Shown: positions 17,642 to 26,936, numbered from the stretch's first letter. The stretch: 64,000 nucleotides of DNA from Natrinema amylolyticus_A (GCF_042678045.1 NZ_JBHUDI010000009.1:310001-374000), one strand, 5' to 3'. Notes: a model not told the origin generated them from the sequence alone. Made by a program: numbers and translations.

Positions 17642-19663
17642 ATGACCAGCACCGCGGATACGGACGACGTAATCGAGGTCAGCGCCGACGGGATCTCAGT
17701 TCAGAAGACGTTCGAAGCGGACGAGTTTCCCGTTCCTGCGATCCGATTCGAGATCGAATCGGCCCGTGACGAGCCGGTCGCGATCCAGCTCGCCGAGGAA
17801 ATCCCCGAATCGTTCCCGATGGACAAAGTCGGATTCCACCCCGACTATCACAGCGACGACTGGACTGCCTACCAGGACAACCACGTCGAGTTCACCACAA
17901 CGCTCGAGCCCGACAGCGAGCTCGAAACCGTCTACGGGATTCAGATCGAGGACGAAAGCCGAGCCGCGGAGTTTCTCACGGAGCCGGTGATCGTCGAACT
18001 CGAGGCCGGCGACGACGACCGCTCGGATGCCGACGAAGTCGACGACGAGGTCATTGGCAACATCGTCTCTGAAGACCGTAATCAGGCCGTCAAGGACATG
18101 ATTGCGGGTGAATCGGATGCCGTTCCCGGCCTCGAGAACGACGAAGACGACGCAGCCGACGAAGACGACGTAGCTGACGACTCCTCGGGACTCGATCTCG
18201 ATCTCGGGGACGTCGACACCGATCCCGATCCAGTCGACGACGAGGACGACGACGAGACACCGGATATCGACCTCGGATTTGGGGACGAACAGCTCCCGGA
18301 AGACGACGAATCCGCGCTCGAGGCGGACGCTTCAGACGAGCCGGACATCGACCTCGGATTCGACGAGGACGAGGACCTCTCCGTCGAGGACGATGAGCCG
18401 GATATCGATCTCGGGTTCGACGAGGATGGGGACCTCTCCGTCGAGGACGATGAGCCGGATATCGATCTCGGGTTCGACGAGGATGGGGACCTCTCCGTCG
18501 AGGACGATGAGCCGGATATCGATCTCGGATTCGACGAGGACGAAGAGCCGTCCATCGAAGACGAGGAGGCGATTGCTGAGGACGACACCGAACTGGCCGG
18601 CGAGGGCGAGACCGAATCGACTGACGAAGACGAGCCGGTTGCCGAGGACGACGACGAACCGGCTGTTGAGGAGGACACCGAACCGGCTGTCGAAGCTGAC
18701 GACGAACCGACTGCTGAGGCGGATACCGAATCGGATGTCGACGATGACGAACTCGATGTGACGATCGAGACTGACGCGGACGAGACGGCTCCCGAGGACG
18801 AATCGAGTACGGACACCGATGACGAAGAAGACAAATACGAGACGGGGCTCGAGACTGACGACGCGACCAAACCGCTCGAGGCAAGCGCCGACGAGCCTGA
18901 AACGGAAGGCCCCGAGGTCGAAGCCGACACGGCCGACGACGCCGCGGAGTCACTCGAGCAAGCCAGCGATAGCGACGAGACAGTCGAAGCGGCAGCCGAG
19001 CAGACGGATCCGGCCGACGGAGCCGACGCTGACGAACCGGCAGCAGACACTGATGACGCAGCTGATGAGTCGGCTGTCGCCGAAACCGCTCCCGTCGAAT
19101 TTGAGGGCTCGATTGCGGCCCGCCTTGCGACCGAGATCCGCGACGGAACGGTCGACGACGACGATCTCGAGACGATTCAGGCCGAACTCGACCTCGAGCC
19201 CTCTGGGCCGGAGATCGCGAAAGTCGACCACCTTCAGTCCCGCGTCGAGGAGGTCGCCGCTTACACCGACGCACTCGAAACGTTCCTCGAGGACAACGGC
19301 ACCGGGGCACAGCTCATCGAGGAGGTCCAGGCCGATCTCGAGGCACTCGAAGACGATCTCGCGTCGATGGACGAGCGACTCGAGGACACCGAATCGCACG
19401 TCGATGAACTCGACGCTGACGTAGCCGATCTCACCGACTGGAACGCCGATCTCGAGACGGACCTAAGCGATGTCACCGGCGACATCGACGAATTGGACGA
19501 GACCGTCGCGGAGATCGACGAGGACGTCACCGACCTCACGGACACCGTCGACGACGTGGAAGCCGACCTCGAAACCGTCGCGGACGACCTCGAGACGGTT
19601 CGAGAGGACGTGACGGACATCCAGGACTGGCGCGACCAGCTCGGTTCGATGTTCGCCGACTGA
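17642..19663 (+). CDS. large acidic protein with 19-residue repeats and C-terminal coiled coil, uncharacterised
   Basis: 673 residues in three parts. Residues 1-~125 form a compact beta-rich domain (SVQKTFEADEFPVPAIRFEIES ... YGIQIEDESRAAEFL). Residues ~125-475 are a hyper-acidic linker of Asp/Glu with Thr/Ser/Ala, including four near-identical 19-residue units EPDIDLGFDEDGDLSVEDD and further degenerate units. Residues ~480-673 are helical, with heptad-like runs (LEALEDDLASMDERLEDTESHVDELDADVADLTDW...) expected to form a long coiled coil. No enzyme motif or signal peptide. The plan suggests a cytoplasmic scaffold; no function is assigned. Confidence 0.78.
   Translation: MTSTADTDDVIEVSADGISVQKTFEADEFPVPAIRFEIESARDEPVAIQLAEEIPESFPMDKVGFHPDYHSDDWTAYQDNHVEFTTTLEPDSELETVYGIQIEDESRAAEFLTEPVIVELEAGDDDRSDADEVDDEVIGNIVSEDRNQAVKDMIAGESDAVPGLENDEDDAADEDDVADDSSGLDLDLGDVDTDPDPVDDEDDDETPDIDLGFGDEQLPEDDESALEADASDEPDIDLGFDEDEDLSVEDDEPDIDLGFDEDGDLSVEDDEPDIDLGFDEDGDLSVEDDEPDIDLGFDEDEEPSIEDEEAIAEDDTELAGEGETESTDEDEPVAEDDDEPAVEEDTEPAVEADDEPTAEADTESDVDDDELDVTIETDADETAPEDESSTDTDDEEDKYETGLETDDATKPLEASADEPETEGPEVEADTADDAAESLEQASDSDETVEAAAEQTDPADGADADEPAADTDDAADESAVAETAPVEFEGSIAARLATEIRDGTVDDDDLETIQAELDLEPSGPEIAKVDHLQSRVEEVAAYTDALETFLEDNGTGAQLIEEVQADLEALEDDLASMDERLEDTESHVDELDADVADLTDWNADLETDLSDVTGDIDELDETVAEIDEDVTDLTDTVDDVEADLETVADDLETVREDVTDIQDWRDQLGSMFAD
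18338..18565 (+). repeat. four tandem 57-bp coding repeats
   Basis: Units at 18338-18394, 18395-18451, 18452-18508 and 18509-18565 each encode a 19-residue block beginning EPDIDLGFDED. Units two and three are identical at the DNA level, and the outer two differ mainly at third positions and at their ends. The identity points to recent duplication by slippage or unequal recombination, so copy number probably varies between strains. Confidence 0.9.
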
Positions 19664-19851
19664 GCGACACAGTTATCATATTATCGAACAGAATTCGCGA
19701 TCACCCGATTGCGTCGCAACGCCTGTCACTGCTGTTGACGGCGTCTTGCGCGATCGGTGTGTGACCCGTGTTGTCCGGCAGTGTCACCCATCGATTTCGG
19801 ACTGTGCCGGAAACGCAACTCGTTTATCCGTCGCCGATTGAGAACTGGTCG

Positions 19852-20778
19852 ATGGGCGAGACGATACCGATCGCTGTTCCACGAAAGGGGCGACCGCTCG
19901 AGTCAGTACTCGATCGGATCGCAGGTCGCCTCGGCGTCCCCGACCTCGCCGACGACATTACCTCGACGCTTCGTCACGAAAAGGCACTCACGAAAGGGAC
20001 TATCGATCCCGACGAGGAGGACGTCTACCATCGTCTCGCAGACTACAGTACTGTCGACGACTCGACCGCACCCGAGTACACGCTGTTGCGCGACGACCGC
20101 GCCGGCAAACCGCGACGGATCGTCTTCGACAGCGTCACGATCCCGCTGTCGGACGTCGAAGGCGCACCCGCCGGCGCGGCGGTCCAACTCGTGGGCCGCG
20201 AGGAGCCGTTCCGCGCGCTGCGGACCCACGAGTTCGCGCTCGGATTCGACAGCGCCGATCTCGTCCTCGAAGAGGTCGTCGAGCTCCGGCCGGAGCCGCT
20301 CGACCGGATCGCCGACGTAAACGCTCGGATCAATCCCGCCGACACCGACGTACAAGTCGTCACCGGACTCGGAGACACCGTCTACCACACGCTACTGGCC
20401 ACGCCCGAGGTCGCGCCGTCCGCTGAATCGATCGATCGGGACTTCCTCGAGACCTACGAGGGGCCACTCTGTATCGAGCCCAGATACGAACGGCTCGTGC
20501 AGGCGGTACTCGGCACGCGAACGCTCGACGGCGTCGACTTTCACTATCCGGAAGACGGCCGCGAGGAAGAGGCAGCGATCGCCGACGCGGGCCTCGGTGT
20601 CTATCTGACCGTCACCGGTTCGACCGCACGGGACCACGGCCTTCTGCTCGGCGAACAGCTGTTCCCGAGCGAGACCGTCCTACTTGAGAACACCGCGGAA
20701 ACCACCGACACGGTCGATCGCGTCCGCACGCTGCTGAACGGTGCAGATCTCGAGACGGAACTCGCGGTCGGTCAATAA
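19852..20778 (+). CDS. HisG-like (ATP phosphoribosyltransferase-fold) paralogue
   Basis: 308 residues. The N-terminus MGETIPIAVPRKGRPLESVLDRI resembles the PRPP-binding start of HisG (IAIPNKGRL...). The C-terminal part GLGVYLTVTGSTARDHGLLLGEQLFPSETVLLEN parallels HisG's ADAIVDxVxTGxTLRxNGLxxxExIxxSxAxLIAN. Between them THEFALGFDSADLVLEEVVEL resembles the periplasmic-binding-protein-like fold. The loops differ enough that catalysis is doubtful. A TATA-like CGTTTATCC (about 19821-19829) lies ~27 bp before the ATG at 19852, supporting this start over the upstream GTG/TTG frame. It may be a regulator or a diverged enzyme. Confidence 0.6.
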   Translation: MGETIPIAVPRKGRPLESVLDRIAGRLGVPDLADDITSTLRHEKALTKGTIDPDEEDVYHRLADYSTVDDSTAPEYTLLRDDRAGKPRRIVFDSVTIPLSDVEGAPAGAAVQLVGREEPFRALRTHEFALGFDSADLVLEEVVELRPEPLDRIADVNARINPADTDVQVVTGLGDTVYHTLLATPEVAPSAESIDRDFLETYEGPLCIEPRYERLVQAVLGTRTLDGVDFHYPEDGREEEAAIADAGLGVYLTVTGSTARDHGLLLGEQLFPSETVLLENTAETTDTVDRVRTLLNGADLETELAVGQ

Positions 20779-21227
20779 ACACTCGAACGCAGGCTGTCGG
20801 TGTGGGTAGCAGCCAATCCCGATTGTACAGTCAGTTACGGAAACGTTCAGTGACGACTTCAAAGCCTCGAGGTCGTCACTGGTATCGATCGTTCGTCGCA
20901 CGTTGTTCGATTCCCGAATACAACGAATACTACTGCTAGTTGACAGCTAGATGGGAGAGGTCGATGGTCTCCTCGGAGGCCGACGCTGCAATCTCGAGAG
21001 ATAGTTCTCGCTGACGGCCACAACGATCGCACATATTGGTATAGCAGTATGCGATTTATTAGTGCGAACTGCGACAGTAGATGTGAGTATAGTAGTAGTT
21101 ATTTCTCGGGAAACTGGTTCGGCCAAGGTTCATTTCGGCAGACCGTGGGTACAAGCGCAAGTAATCAACAGTCAACCGACCTACAACCGCCGTAATAGCC
21201 GAGATCGCTCCAAACACCCGACTTCAG
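20779..21227. other. 449-bp gap at the 3' end of the integrase
   Basis: No credible gene. The right half (about 20930-21230) is AT-richer than its surroundings. If the integrase below belonged to an element, an attachment site could lie here, but no tRNA gene and no obvious direct repeat is visible. A GTTCGATTCC at 20905-20914 looks like a T-loop but its flanks cannot pair as a tRNA arm. Confidence 0.4.
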
Positions 21228-22274
21228 TCACTGGGTCACGGAGTAGATAGATCCGAGATATGTCTCTCGGACACGATCGCCCCAGTTGTGGGTGTAGGTA
21301 TCGATCACGTCGCCGGCGACGTCACCCCGGAGGTACTGGACGATTCCTCGATCCCCGGTTCGATCCCGCAGATGTGTCGTGAAGAAGTGCCGGAAGTAGT
21401 GTGGCGTGACGTTCTCCTGGGTCCCGCCGCCGGTGCGATACCAGCCGTGGTCGCGGGCATGTTTCTCGACGATATAGCGGACATCCGACGGCGTGAGTCG
21501 CTCGCCCCACGAGTCACGGGTATCGAGAAAGAGCGGCCGTGACGGCGATGCCGCGTCCGGGCGGATCGCCAGCCACTCGCATACCACTCGCCGGAGTTCA
21601 CTGTCGACGGGGACGACCGTGTCCCGTTTTCGCTTGTTCGAGGCCGTCCGTTCCTCACCGTTGACGGTCGTTCCGCGGGCCGGCTCGGCAGAGACGAACA
21701 TCGATTCGGGGCGTTGCTCGAGCCCGACGCGGGGCGTCCACGCGAGGTCGAGTCCCGGGGTCTCGAGGTGGAGATCCCGCAGATCGAGGTTGCAGAGTTC
21801 ACCGACGCGCATTCCTGTCTTGAGGAGGGTAACGACGATGGCTCGCTCGAGAGGATGGGCGATTTCGGCGACGAACGACCGCATTTCCGGCACCGAAATG
21901 TCGCGTCGCGTTGGATTGGTCTCGATCGATTCGGACAGTTCCTCCATGACGAGCGCCATCGGGTTGTCGTCGAAGACGCCGACGCGGGTCATGTAGTCGT
22001 AGAACCGATTGAGATAGGAGGCGTACGTCGCGATCGTGCTGTCTTCGAACTCGCCGCGCAGTGAGTGCACCCAGGCCATACACTCCCGCCGTTTGGCTGC
22101 GCCGACCGCGTCGACGTCGAAGCGCTCGCGGAGAAAGGCCTCGAATCGCCGCAGCACTCGTTCGTAGGCCTCGAGCGTCCGTTCGCTCTTGCCGTGATAC
22201 CGCTGGTCGTCGAGGAAGTACGCGATCGGGTCAGCCACGTCCGCTGGCGCGTCGCCAGTGGGCTCAGTCGCCAT
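21228..22274 (-). CDS. tyrosine recombinase / XerC-D-like integrase
   Basis: 348 residues from the ATG at 22274 (a GTG three codons upstream is also open). The N-terminal SAM-like core-binding domain (SERTLEAYERVLRRFEAFL) is followed by a catalytic domain with Arg156 (TGMRVGEL), a basic beta-hairpin SNKRKRDTVVPV, His292-x-x-Arg295 (PHYFRHFFTTH) and the nucleophile Tyr327 in DTYTHNW. The position of the usual LGH histidine reads LRGD (Asp318). It overlaps the upstream DUF5805-like gene by 11 bp, so the two are translated from one message. A stable chromosomal role is as likely as a mobile-element integrase. Confidence 0.87.
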   Translation of the reverse strand: MATEPTGDAPADVADPIAYFLDDQRYHGKSERTLEAYERVLRRFEAFLRERFDVDAVGAAKRRECMAWVHSLRGEFEDSTIATYASYLNRFYDYMTRVGVFDDNPMALVMEELSESIETNPTRRDISVPEMRSFVAEIAHPLERAIVVTLLKTGMRVGELCNLDLRDLHLETPGLDLAWTPRVGLEQRPESMFVSAEPARGTTVNGEERTASNKRKRDTVVPVDSELRRVVCEWLAIRPDAASPSRPLFLDTRDSWGERLTPSDVRYIVEKHARDHGWYRTGGGTQENVTPHYFRHFFTTHLRDRTGDRGIVQYLRGDVAGDVIDTYTHNWGDRVRETYLGSIYSVTQ

Positions 22275-22659
22275 CGCCACCACCGTCGACAGTCGTGTAC
22301 CCGCCGTGGCGTCCGCTGTATCGAATCCGGTTGGTCGCCTGGAGGTCCTCGAGGGTCTCGTCCAGTCGCGACTCGATGTCGTCGGAGACCGCCTCGAGCA
22401 GTTCGTCCCACGAATACGTGTCAGAAGATAGTAGTTCGAGGACCTGCCTTTCGAGGGTGTTACCCCCAGGGTCTGGGTCCGGAGAATCGGGTTCCTCTGA
22501 GGCGGGATCGAACCCCGTTCGCCCGGCCTGCACCATCGTCCGAACGAACTCGCTTTGACTCATGTCGAGGTCGTCGGCGTGGGATTGCCACTCGGATTTC
22601 TGGTAGGCCGGGACGTAGGTTTTGACAGTTTTTCGAGACGTGTCGGCCGAATCGCTCAT
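22264..22659 (-). CDS. DUF5805-like protein paired with the integrase
   Basis: 131 residues. Start MSDSADTSRKTVKTYVPAYQKSEWQSHADDLDMSQSEFVRTMVQAGRTGF: a ribbon-helix-helix-like DNA-binding N-terminus. After an acidic Pro-rich linker comes a C-terminal winged-helix-like segment (LERQVLELLSSDTYSWDELLEAVSDDIESRLDETLEDLQATNRIRYSG). I associate this arrangement directly upstream of a tyrosine recombinase with haloarchaeal DUF5805. The stop overlaps the integrase start by 11 bp. It likely assists or regulates recombination, for example as an accessory DNA-binding factor. That role is inference. Confidence 0.72.
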   Translation of the reverse strand: MSDSADTSRKTVKTYVPAYQKSEWQSHADDLDMSQSEFVRTMVQAGRTGFDPASEEPDSPDPDPGGNTLERQVLELLSSDTYSWDELLEAVSDDIESRLDETLEDLQATNRIRYSGRHGGYTTVDGGGDGD

Positions 22660-24073
22660 ACGGCATCCATCAAACGCGATGATATTCAATCTACCCATTA
22701 TTTGAGCTAAGTATATTTATCTCAGTTAGCAGCACCCAAATAGCGCCAGTTATGACCCTACAGATTGAGATATGCTTCATTAAAGGCCCCACAAATTCGT
22801 ATACAAGATACCACAGACTGGTCCTACCGTTTCAGATATGTTATTTTGGACGCAGCCTCGCCGGCCCAATACGTAGTCGGCATTCGTGTGTCTAAGTTGT
22901 CTGGTCGGAATCAATGAGCGGTATCATTCTCTCGCTCGAGCGAAACACCAGCCAGCGATCACACCTCGATCCGCGGTCGGCACCACGACTCGAGCGAGAC
23001 CGGTCTGGTTGGAGTAACAGTCCAGCCGCTGCCGGCGACAGCGAGATTCGACGACCGTCTCGGACAGCTTTGTGTGGGTACGGGTCCTTGACGAGGGTCC
23101 GCTCGGTCGTCGCTCTCTCCGCTTTTCTGACTGATCTGCGCAGTGTGCCCTGTTCGTTGCTCGAGTCAACGTCACGTCGATGTGATACGGTCACTGGGTA
23201 TGGCAGGATCCAAACGGAGTGAGGAGGGTACCGTCGGAACGCATCGAGTCTCGGCCACGGATCGATCTCCATGGTGATGACGCGGACTCGAACTGTTCGG
23301 CTGAGCGTGGGTAGTCACCGTTACGATTGGCTCCAGCACGCTCACCGACGGCGATGCTGGTGCACACAGGCCACGTGCGACGGGTGAGGTTTTGGACGTC
23401 CGTCCGGTAATTGCCGTAAACCAGGGTTCCCAGTTCCGGCCACAGTACGTCACGCAGGACGATCTATGCTGGTATCAAGCCAGTGGACATCCCGCTGGTC
23501 GTCTGGTATCAGTTACGATCGAACCGTCTTAGAACGCGCCTGTGGCGATTCTATCACGTTTAGCGTTACAGAGCGCGTCAGCGGTTCTCGGTCCAGCTCC
23601 GACAGGTACTGTCGGACGAACCGTCGACGCGATTCGACGCGAGCGATCCTGCCGGACAAACCGGTTCATCTCGATTGCACTCGACGCGGTCTGGTGGTCA
23701 CGGACCCTCGTCCGGCAACAGAGTGCATACGGCTCTCGTCCGGCAATCAATTTAGGGCGGATAGCGGTCGAGCGGTCAACGTCGTAGCCAGTCCCAGCGT
23801 CGGTTCTGCTCGGAGCAAGACAAAGAAAGGCGTGGGTTGTCCGGAACCCCACAGCAGTCACCGATGGTAGAGCGACGACAGACATCACTGAGGCCGGTTC
23901 CAAACCTATTGTACAGCCATCGTGCAAACAGTGTGTTCCACCGTTGTGACGCCTATCGGTGGCTTTCAATTCCAGTACCTCGAGCTGAGCACTGTCCACC
24001 CCTGGACACATAAATCACATAACGGTATACAGAGTTGCCGAGGTGCCGACAGCGAAATGCGGGAAGACGGTCG
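22660..24073. other. 1.4-kb stretch without a recognisable gene
   Basis: Upstream of the DUF5805/integrase pair. Open frames on both strands are short and mostly basic or Ser/Arg-rich, unlike the acidic haloarchaeal proteome, and none shows a known motif. About 22700-22860 is AT-rich and holds the likely promoter of the DUF5805 gene. CTCGTCCGGCAA occurs twice (about 23707 and 23736). I see no transposase motif, tRNA or strong RNA structure. It may be a decayed genomic-island segment or contain an unrecognised ncRNA. Confidence 0.5.
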
Positions 24074-25663
24074 TCAGGTGTCCTCGTCTTCGTCGACTAC
24101 CGACGCGTCGTCGGTCGGCTCTGTTGAGTTTCGAAACCACCGATCGACGGTGCGTTGGCGCGTTCGTCTCCGAAGCCGCTCTTGGAGCCGCTCTTCGATA
24201 TCGGCCTGTAACTCGAGTCCCCGATCGGCATCGACGTCGTGGGCCGTCGCGGCCCGACCGAAAAACGAGGCGGAACTGGCGGTGTCAGCCGTCACGCTGG
24301 CAAGGTGTCGGCGACGCTGGAAGATCGTCGCCTCGTGGAGGACGGCCTGCACCCGGTAGTGGGGGATGATCTTCGTCGTTCGCCGCCAGAACCCCGTCCG
24401 CGAGAGGAAGTACCGTTCGCCGATACGGAAGCCGCGATTCGTCCACTTGAGGTGGGCAGCGACGGGAACGAGGACAGCGACGACGGCGACGGCGTACCAC
24501 TGCCGAAGGTACGGTGTGTACCGCGCCACCAGATACGCGACGCCAACGGCGGCGGCGACGACCAGCAGGTATCGGACCGCGTACCGTTCTCGAGCACGTC
24601 GGGGCGGCGACTCGAGGTCGATCGGACCGAAGGGCTCGATCGCACGTGCGAGTGCGGCGACGCGGTCGGCGTCCGCGAGGGGGATCGCAGACTCGGTTCC
24701 GCGAGAGTTGGATTGGCCAGGGGCGTAGCCGGCCGTCTCGACGCTCAACGCGGCGTAGCCGAACCAGCGGAAGGGGATCGACTCCGAGATCGTCAGTGCC
24801 TGGACCTTCTCGAGCGGAATCGTCCCGCTGTAACGCTGGAGGAGCCCCCGCTCGTAGTAGAGTTCGTCGCCGGCACGGGTGAGCCGGAAGCCGTAGTAGC
24901 GGGTGAACGTGAGGAGCGCACTGATGACCCAGGCGGCGAGCAAAAAGAGCAAGAGCCCCCACGCGAGCGCGAACACGCCGGTCGCCGGTCCGGGGAAGCC
25001 CCCGACGCGATCGGCGGGGACTAGCGTGGTCGGATCGAACCCGCTGGCAAACGAGAGCGCGATCCCGCCCAGTACGCTCGCACCCGGATCGATCGTGAAA
25101 ACGCTCAGAATCGCGAGTTCGCGGGGCTGGATCTCGAAGAGGAGTTCTTCCTCCTCGGCCGTCTCTGCTGTGGATTCAGCAGCGGCTTCCTCACCCTCGA
25201 GTGATTCCGTCTCTTCGGCTTCGGTACGTGCGCCCTGCCGGAGCTGGCGTCTGAGACGGCGAGCTTCCGCCTCGGAGACGTATCGGAGGCTGACCTCGGT
25301 CTCACCACCGCCGGCGGTTTCGATGTGGACGGCGGAGATACCGAGGAGTCGGTCGACCACGTTCTGTCTGATGTCGACGTTCTGGATCCGCCCGATCGGG
25401 AGTTCACGGGTGCGACGTGAGAGGACGCCGGAGGTGACGTCGAACGTGTCTGCGGTGAGTTCGTATCTGAACCGCTGGTAGTAGGCGAACTCGTAGGCGA
25501 TTCCCGTGATGATCCCGAGGACGACGAGGCCGAAGATCGACAGCAGATCCATCCCGTTGCCGCCCGGCGAGACGACGACACCGATGACGAAAAAGACGAA
25601 GCCGGTGTTGAGGCTGCGCGAGAGCGATCGGACGGCGACCGATGCTGGATGGAGTTTCTTCAT
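24074..25663 (-). CDS. membrane protein with bacterial-type PH (bPH2/YdbT-like) domains
   Basis: 529 residues, YdbT-like. An N-terminal pair of membrane helices (TGFVFFVIGVVVSP; LLSIFGLVVLGIITGIAYEFAYY) leads into a first PH domain (FRYELTADTFDVTSGVLSRRTRELPIGRIQNVDIRQNVVDRLLGISAVHIET). Two further helix-plus-PH units follow (YYGFRLTRAGDELYYERGLLQRYSGTIPLEKVQALTISES; FRIGERYFLSRTGFWRRTTKIIPHYRVQAVLHEATIFQRRRHLASV). Glu-rich and Asp-rich stretches separate them. The start ATG overlaps the stop of the upstream YdbS-like gene by 4 bp (ATGA), so the two are translationally coupled. In bacteria these pairs are linked to antimicrobial tolerance; no archaeal role can be read here. Confidence 0.82.
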   Translation of the reverse strand: MKKLHPASVAVRSLSRSLNTGFVFFVIGVVVSPGGNGMDLLSIFGLVVLGIITGIAYEFAYYQRFRYELTADTFDVTSGVLSRRTRELPIGRIQNVDIRQNVVDRLLGISAVHIETAGGGETEVSLRYVSEAEARRLRRQLRQGARTEAEETESLEGEEAAAESTAETAEEEELLFEIQPRELAILSVFTIDPGASVLGGIALSFASGFDPTTLVPADRVGGFPGPATGVFALAWGLLLFLLAAWVISALLTFTRYYGFRLTRAGDELYYERGLLQRYSGTIPLEKVQALTISESIPFRWFGYAALSVETAGYAPGQSNSRGTESAIPLADADRVAALARAIEPFGPIDLESPPRRARERYAVRYLLVVAAAVGVAYLVARYTPYLRQWYAVAVVAVLVPVAAHLKWTNRGFRIGERYFLSRTGFWRRTTKIIPHYRVQAVLHEATIFQRRRHLASVTADTASSASFFGRAATAHDVDADRGLELQADIEERLQERLRRRTRQRTVDRWFRNSTEPTDDASVVDEDEDT

Positions 25664-26148
25664 ACGGCGTCTTCACCCGCACTCTCGATTGCGAGTTGGC
25701 GAAGCGACTCTTGAAGCGCCTCGGCACGTCCCGGCGTCAGGCCGGGGATCGCGACGTCCGAACTCCGCGAACCGGCCGTGTAGACGACGACCGTCGCGAG
25801 GCCGACCGTTCGCTCTAGCGGCGAGCGCCTGGAGTCGACGTGCTGGACCCGGACGAAGGGGACGACCGTCTTGGTTCGCGTGAAGACGCCCCGGCGGATG
25901 TACAGGTCGTCGTCTCGAAGCTCGAACCGCCAGACGCCGTAGCGTCGCCAGGCGACGAGTATGCGGACGATCGCGAGCACGACGGCGAGTCCCGCTGCGG
26001 TCGGCACGAGGGGAACCGGCGCAACGTCCGAGAGCGCAGTCCGCGAGAGGGCGATCGCCCCGCCGACGAGGAGACCGCCGAGAATCGCGGCTCGAACGAG
26101 TGCGAGCGCAAGCCAGACGACTCGAACTCGTGGCGTGAGCCGTTCCAT
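25660..26148 (-). CDS. small PH-domain membrane protein (YdbS-like)
   Basis: 162 residues from the ATG at 26148. Two membrane helices (VVWLALALVRAAILGGLLVGGAIAL; VPTAAGLAVVLAIVRILVAW) are followed by one bPH2 domain (WRFELRDDDLYIRRGVFTRTKTVVPFVRVQHVDSRRSPLERTVGLATVVVYTAG). It is the first gene of a coupled pair with the YdbT-like gene (4-bp overlap). The upstream frame extension to 26313 crosses the repeat element at 26213 and is rejected as a start. Confidence 0.82.
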   Translation of the reverse strand: MERLTPRVRVVWLALALVRAAILGGLLVGGAIALSRTALSDVAPVPLVPTAAGLAVVLAIVRILVAWRRYGVWRFELRDDDLYIRRGVFTRTKTVVPFVRVQHVDSRRSPLERTVGLATVVVYTAGSRSSDVAIPGLTPGRAEALQESLRQLAIESAGEDAV

Positions 26149-26465
26149 ACATGTCGTGACGGAACAGGCTTGATTAAAGTGTGGGAAAGCGGCGGTCGTT
26201 CGTACCGTGTGAGACGGACTGCTGTCAGTGGGTGCCGGCGCGCCCGCGACCCGTCCTGGGGTGCGCCTGGAAACCGGTACAGCAGAACGTATGAAAGGGG
26301 CCGTTCGAGGCATCGGTCTCGTTCGGTTCGCGTTTCCACGACCGCTGGCAGGTGAGACGGAGAGTCGTCGACGTGGCCTCGAGTAACGAAGAGTAATCGT
26401 CGTTAACGAGAGCGCCGTCGCTCGGATATCAGAGTACAGGGAGCGGGAAACTCGACGGAAAGCAG
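26149..26465. other. 317-bp intergenic region carrying a repeat element
   Basis: Lies between the starts of the PH-domain genes and the 3' end of a zinc-finger gene. The only structured content is the MITE-like element at 26213-26291. TGATTAAAG near 26171-26179, read on the minus strand as CTTTAATCA, could serve as the TATA box of the PH-domain operon (start 26148). Confidence 0.5.
26213..26291 (+). mobile_element. MITE-like repeat, copy a
   Basis: 79 bp starting GACGGACTGCTGTCAG and ending ACAGCAGAACGTA, with TGA directly repeated on each side (26210-26212 and 26292-26294). It shares its left end, a central CCCGCGACCCGTCCTG-like block and its length with copies at 31170, 51608 and 62893. 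Contains no gene. Its first and last bases have drifted slightly from the family ends. Confidence 0.7.
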
Positions 26466-26699
26466 TCAGTGGGTCGTGGCTCGAACGTCTTCGACGCGAT
26501 AGAGGTCTTCTTGCAGCCCGTCGCCGTCACAGTCCTCGTTCGGACACTCGTAGTGCCATCCGTCCTGAGTCGCGTCACCTTCTCGGAATCGATCACCACA
26601 TACCTGACAGAAGAGCTGTCCCTTTTTGCACGTATCGCGGTGTAACTCGAGAGCGAGCTCGGTCTGGAACGACTGGTTGCAGTTACGACAGGTGTGCAT
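26466..26699 (-). CDS. two-zinc-site finger protein (C2H2-type plus ribbon)
   Basis: 77 residues. CRNCNQSFQTELALELHRDTC is C2H2/C2HC-finger-like, followed by CQVCGDRF and CPNEDCDG, which form a second CxxC...CxxxxC zinc site. The rest is short and acidic. Small multi-zinc proteins like this are frequent in haloarchaea. A nucleic-acid or protein-binding role is likely; nothing more specific is visible. Confidence 0.72.
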   Translation of the reverse strand: MHTCRNCNQSFQTELALELHRDTCKKGQLFCQVCGDRFREGDATQDGWHYECPNEDCDGDGLQEDLYRVEDVRATTH

Positions 26700-26936
26700 A
26701 GTTCATCTGACGCGAGCATTTGCCAAAACTGCTTGGGTTTTTTATTCCGCTCAATTCTGGCGTGATTCGGCGTCACTGCCCCGATTTGTCGACGATAGTC
26801 TGGCAAAAAAGAACAGTTGGAATTCGTGTTTACTCGACATCGTGTTGTCCATCTACTGGCGAATCGATCGCATCGTGTTTTATGTGAACATATACCTTCA
26901 CTATATGTAGTGATGTTGGTAGGTAGAGACACGTGA

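Noticed and set aside
20905..20914. T-loop-like GTTCGATTCC suggesting a tRNA fragment or attachment site
   Set aside because: Flanking bases cannot form the five-pair T-stem and no acceptor stem or CCA is present; likely chance.
22892..23272. 126-codon minus-strand frame in the gene-free region
   Set aside because: Basic composition, no promoter and no motif, unlike the acidic proteins around it.
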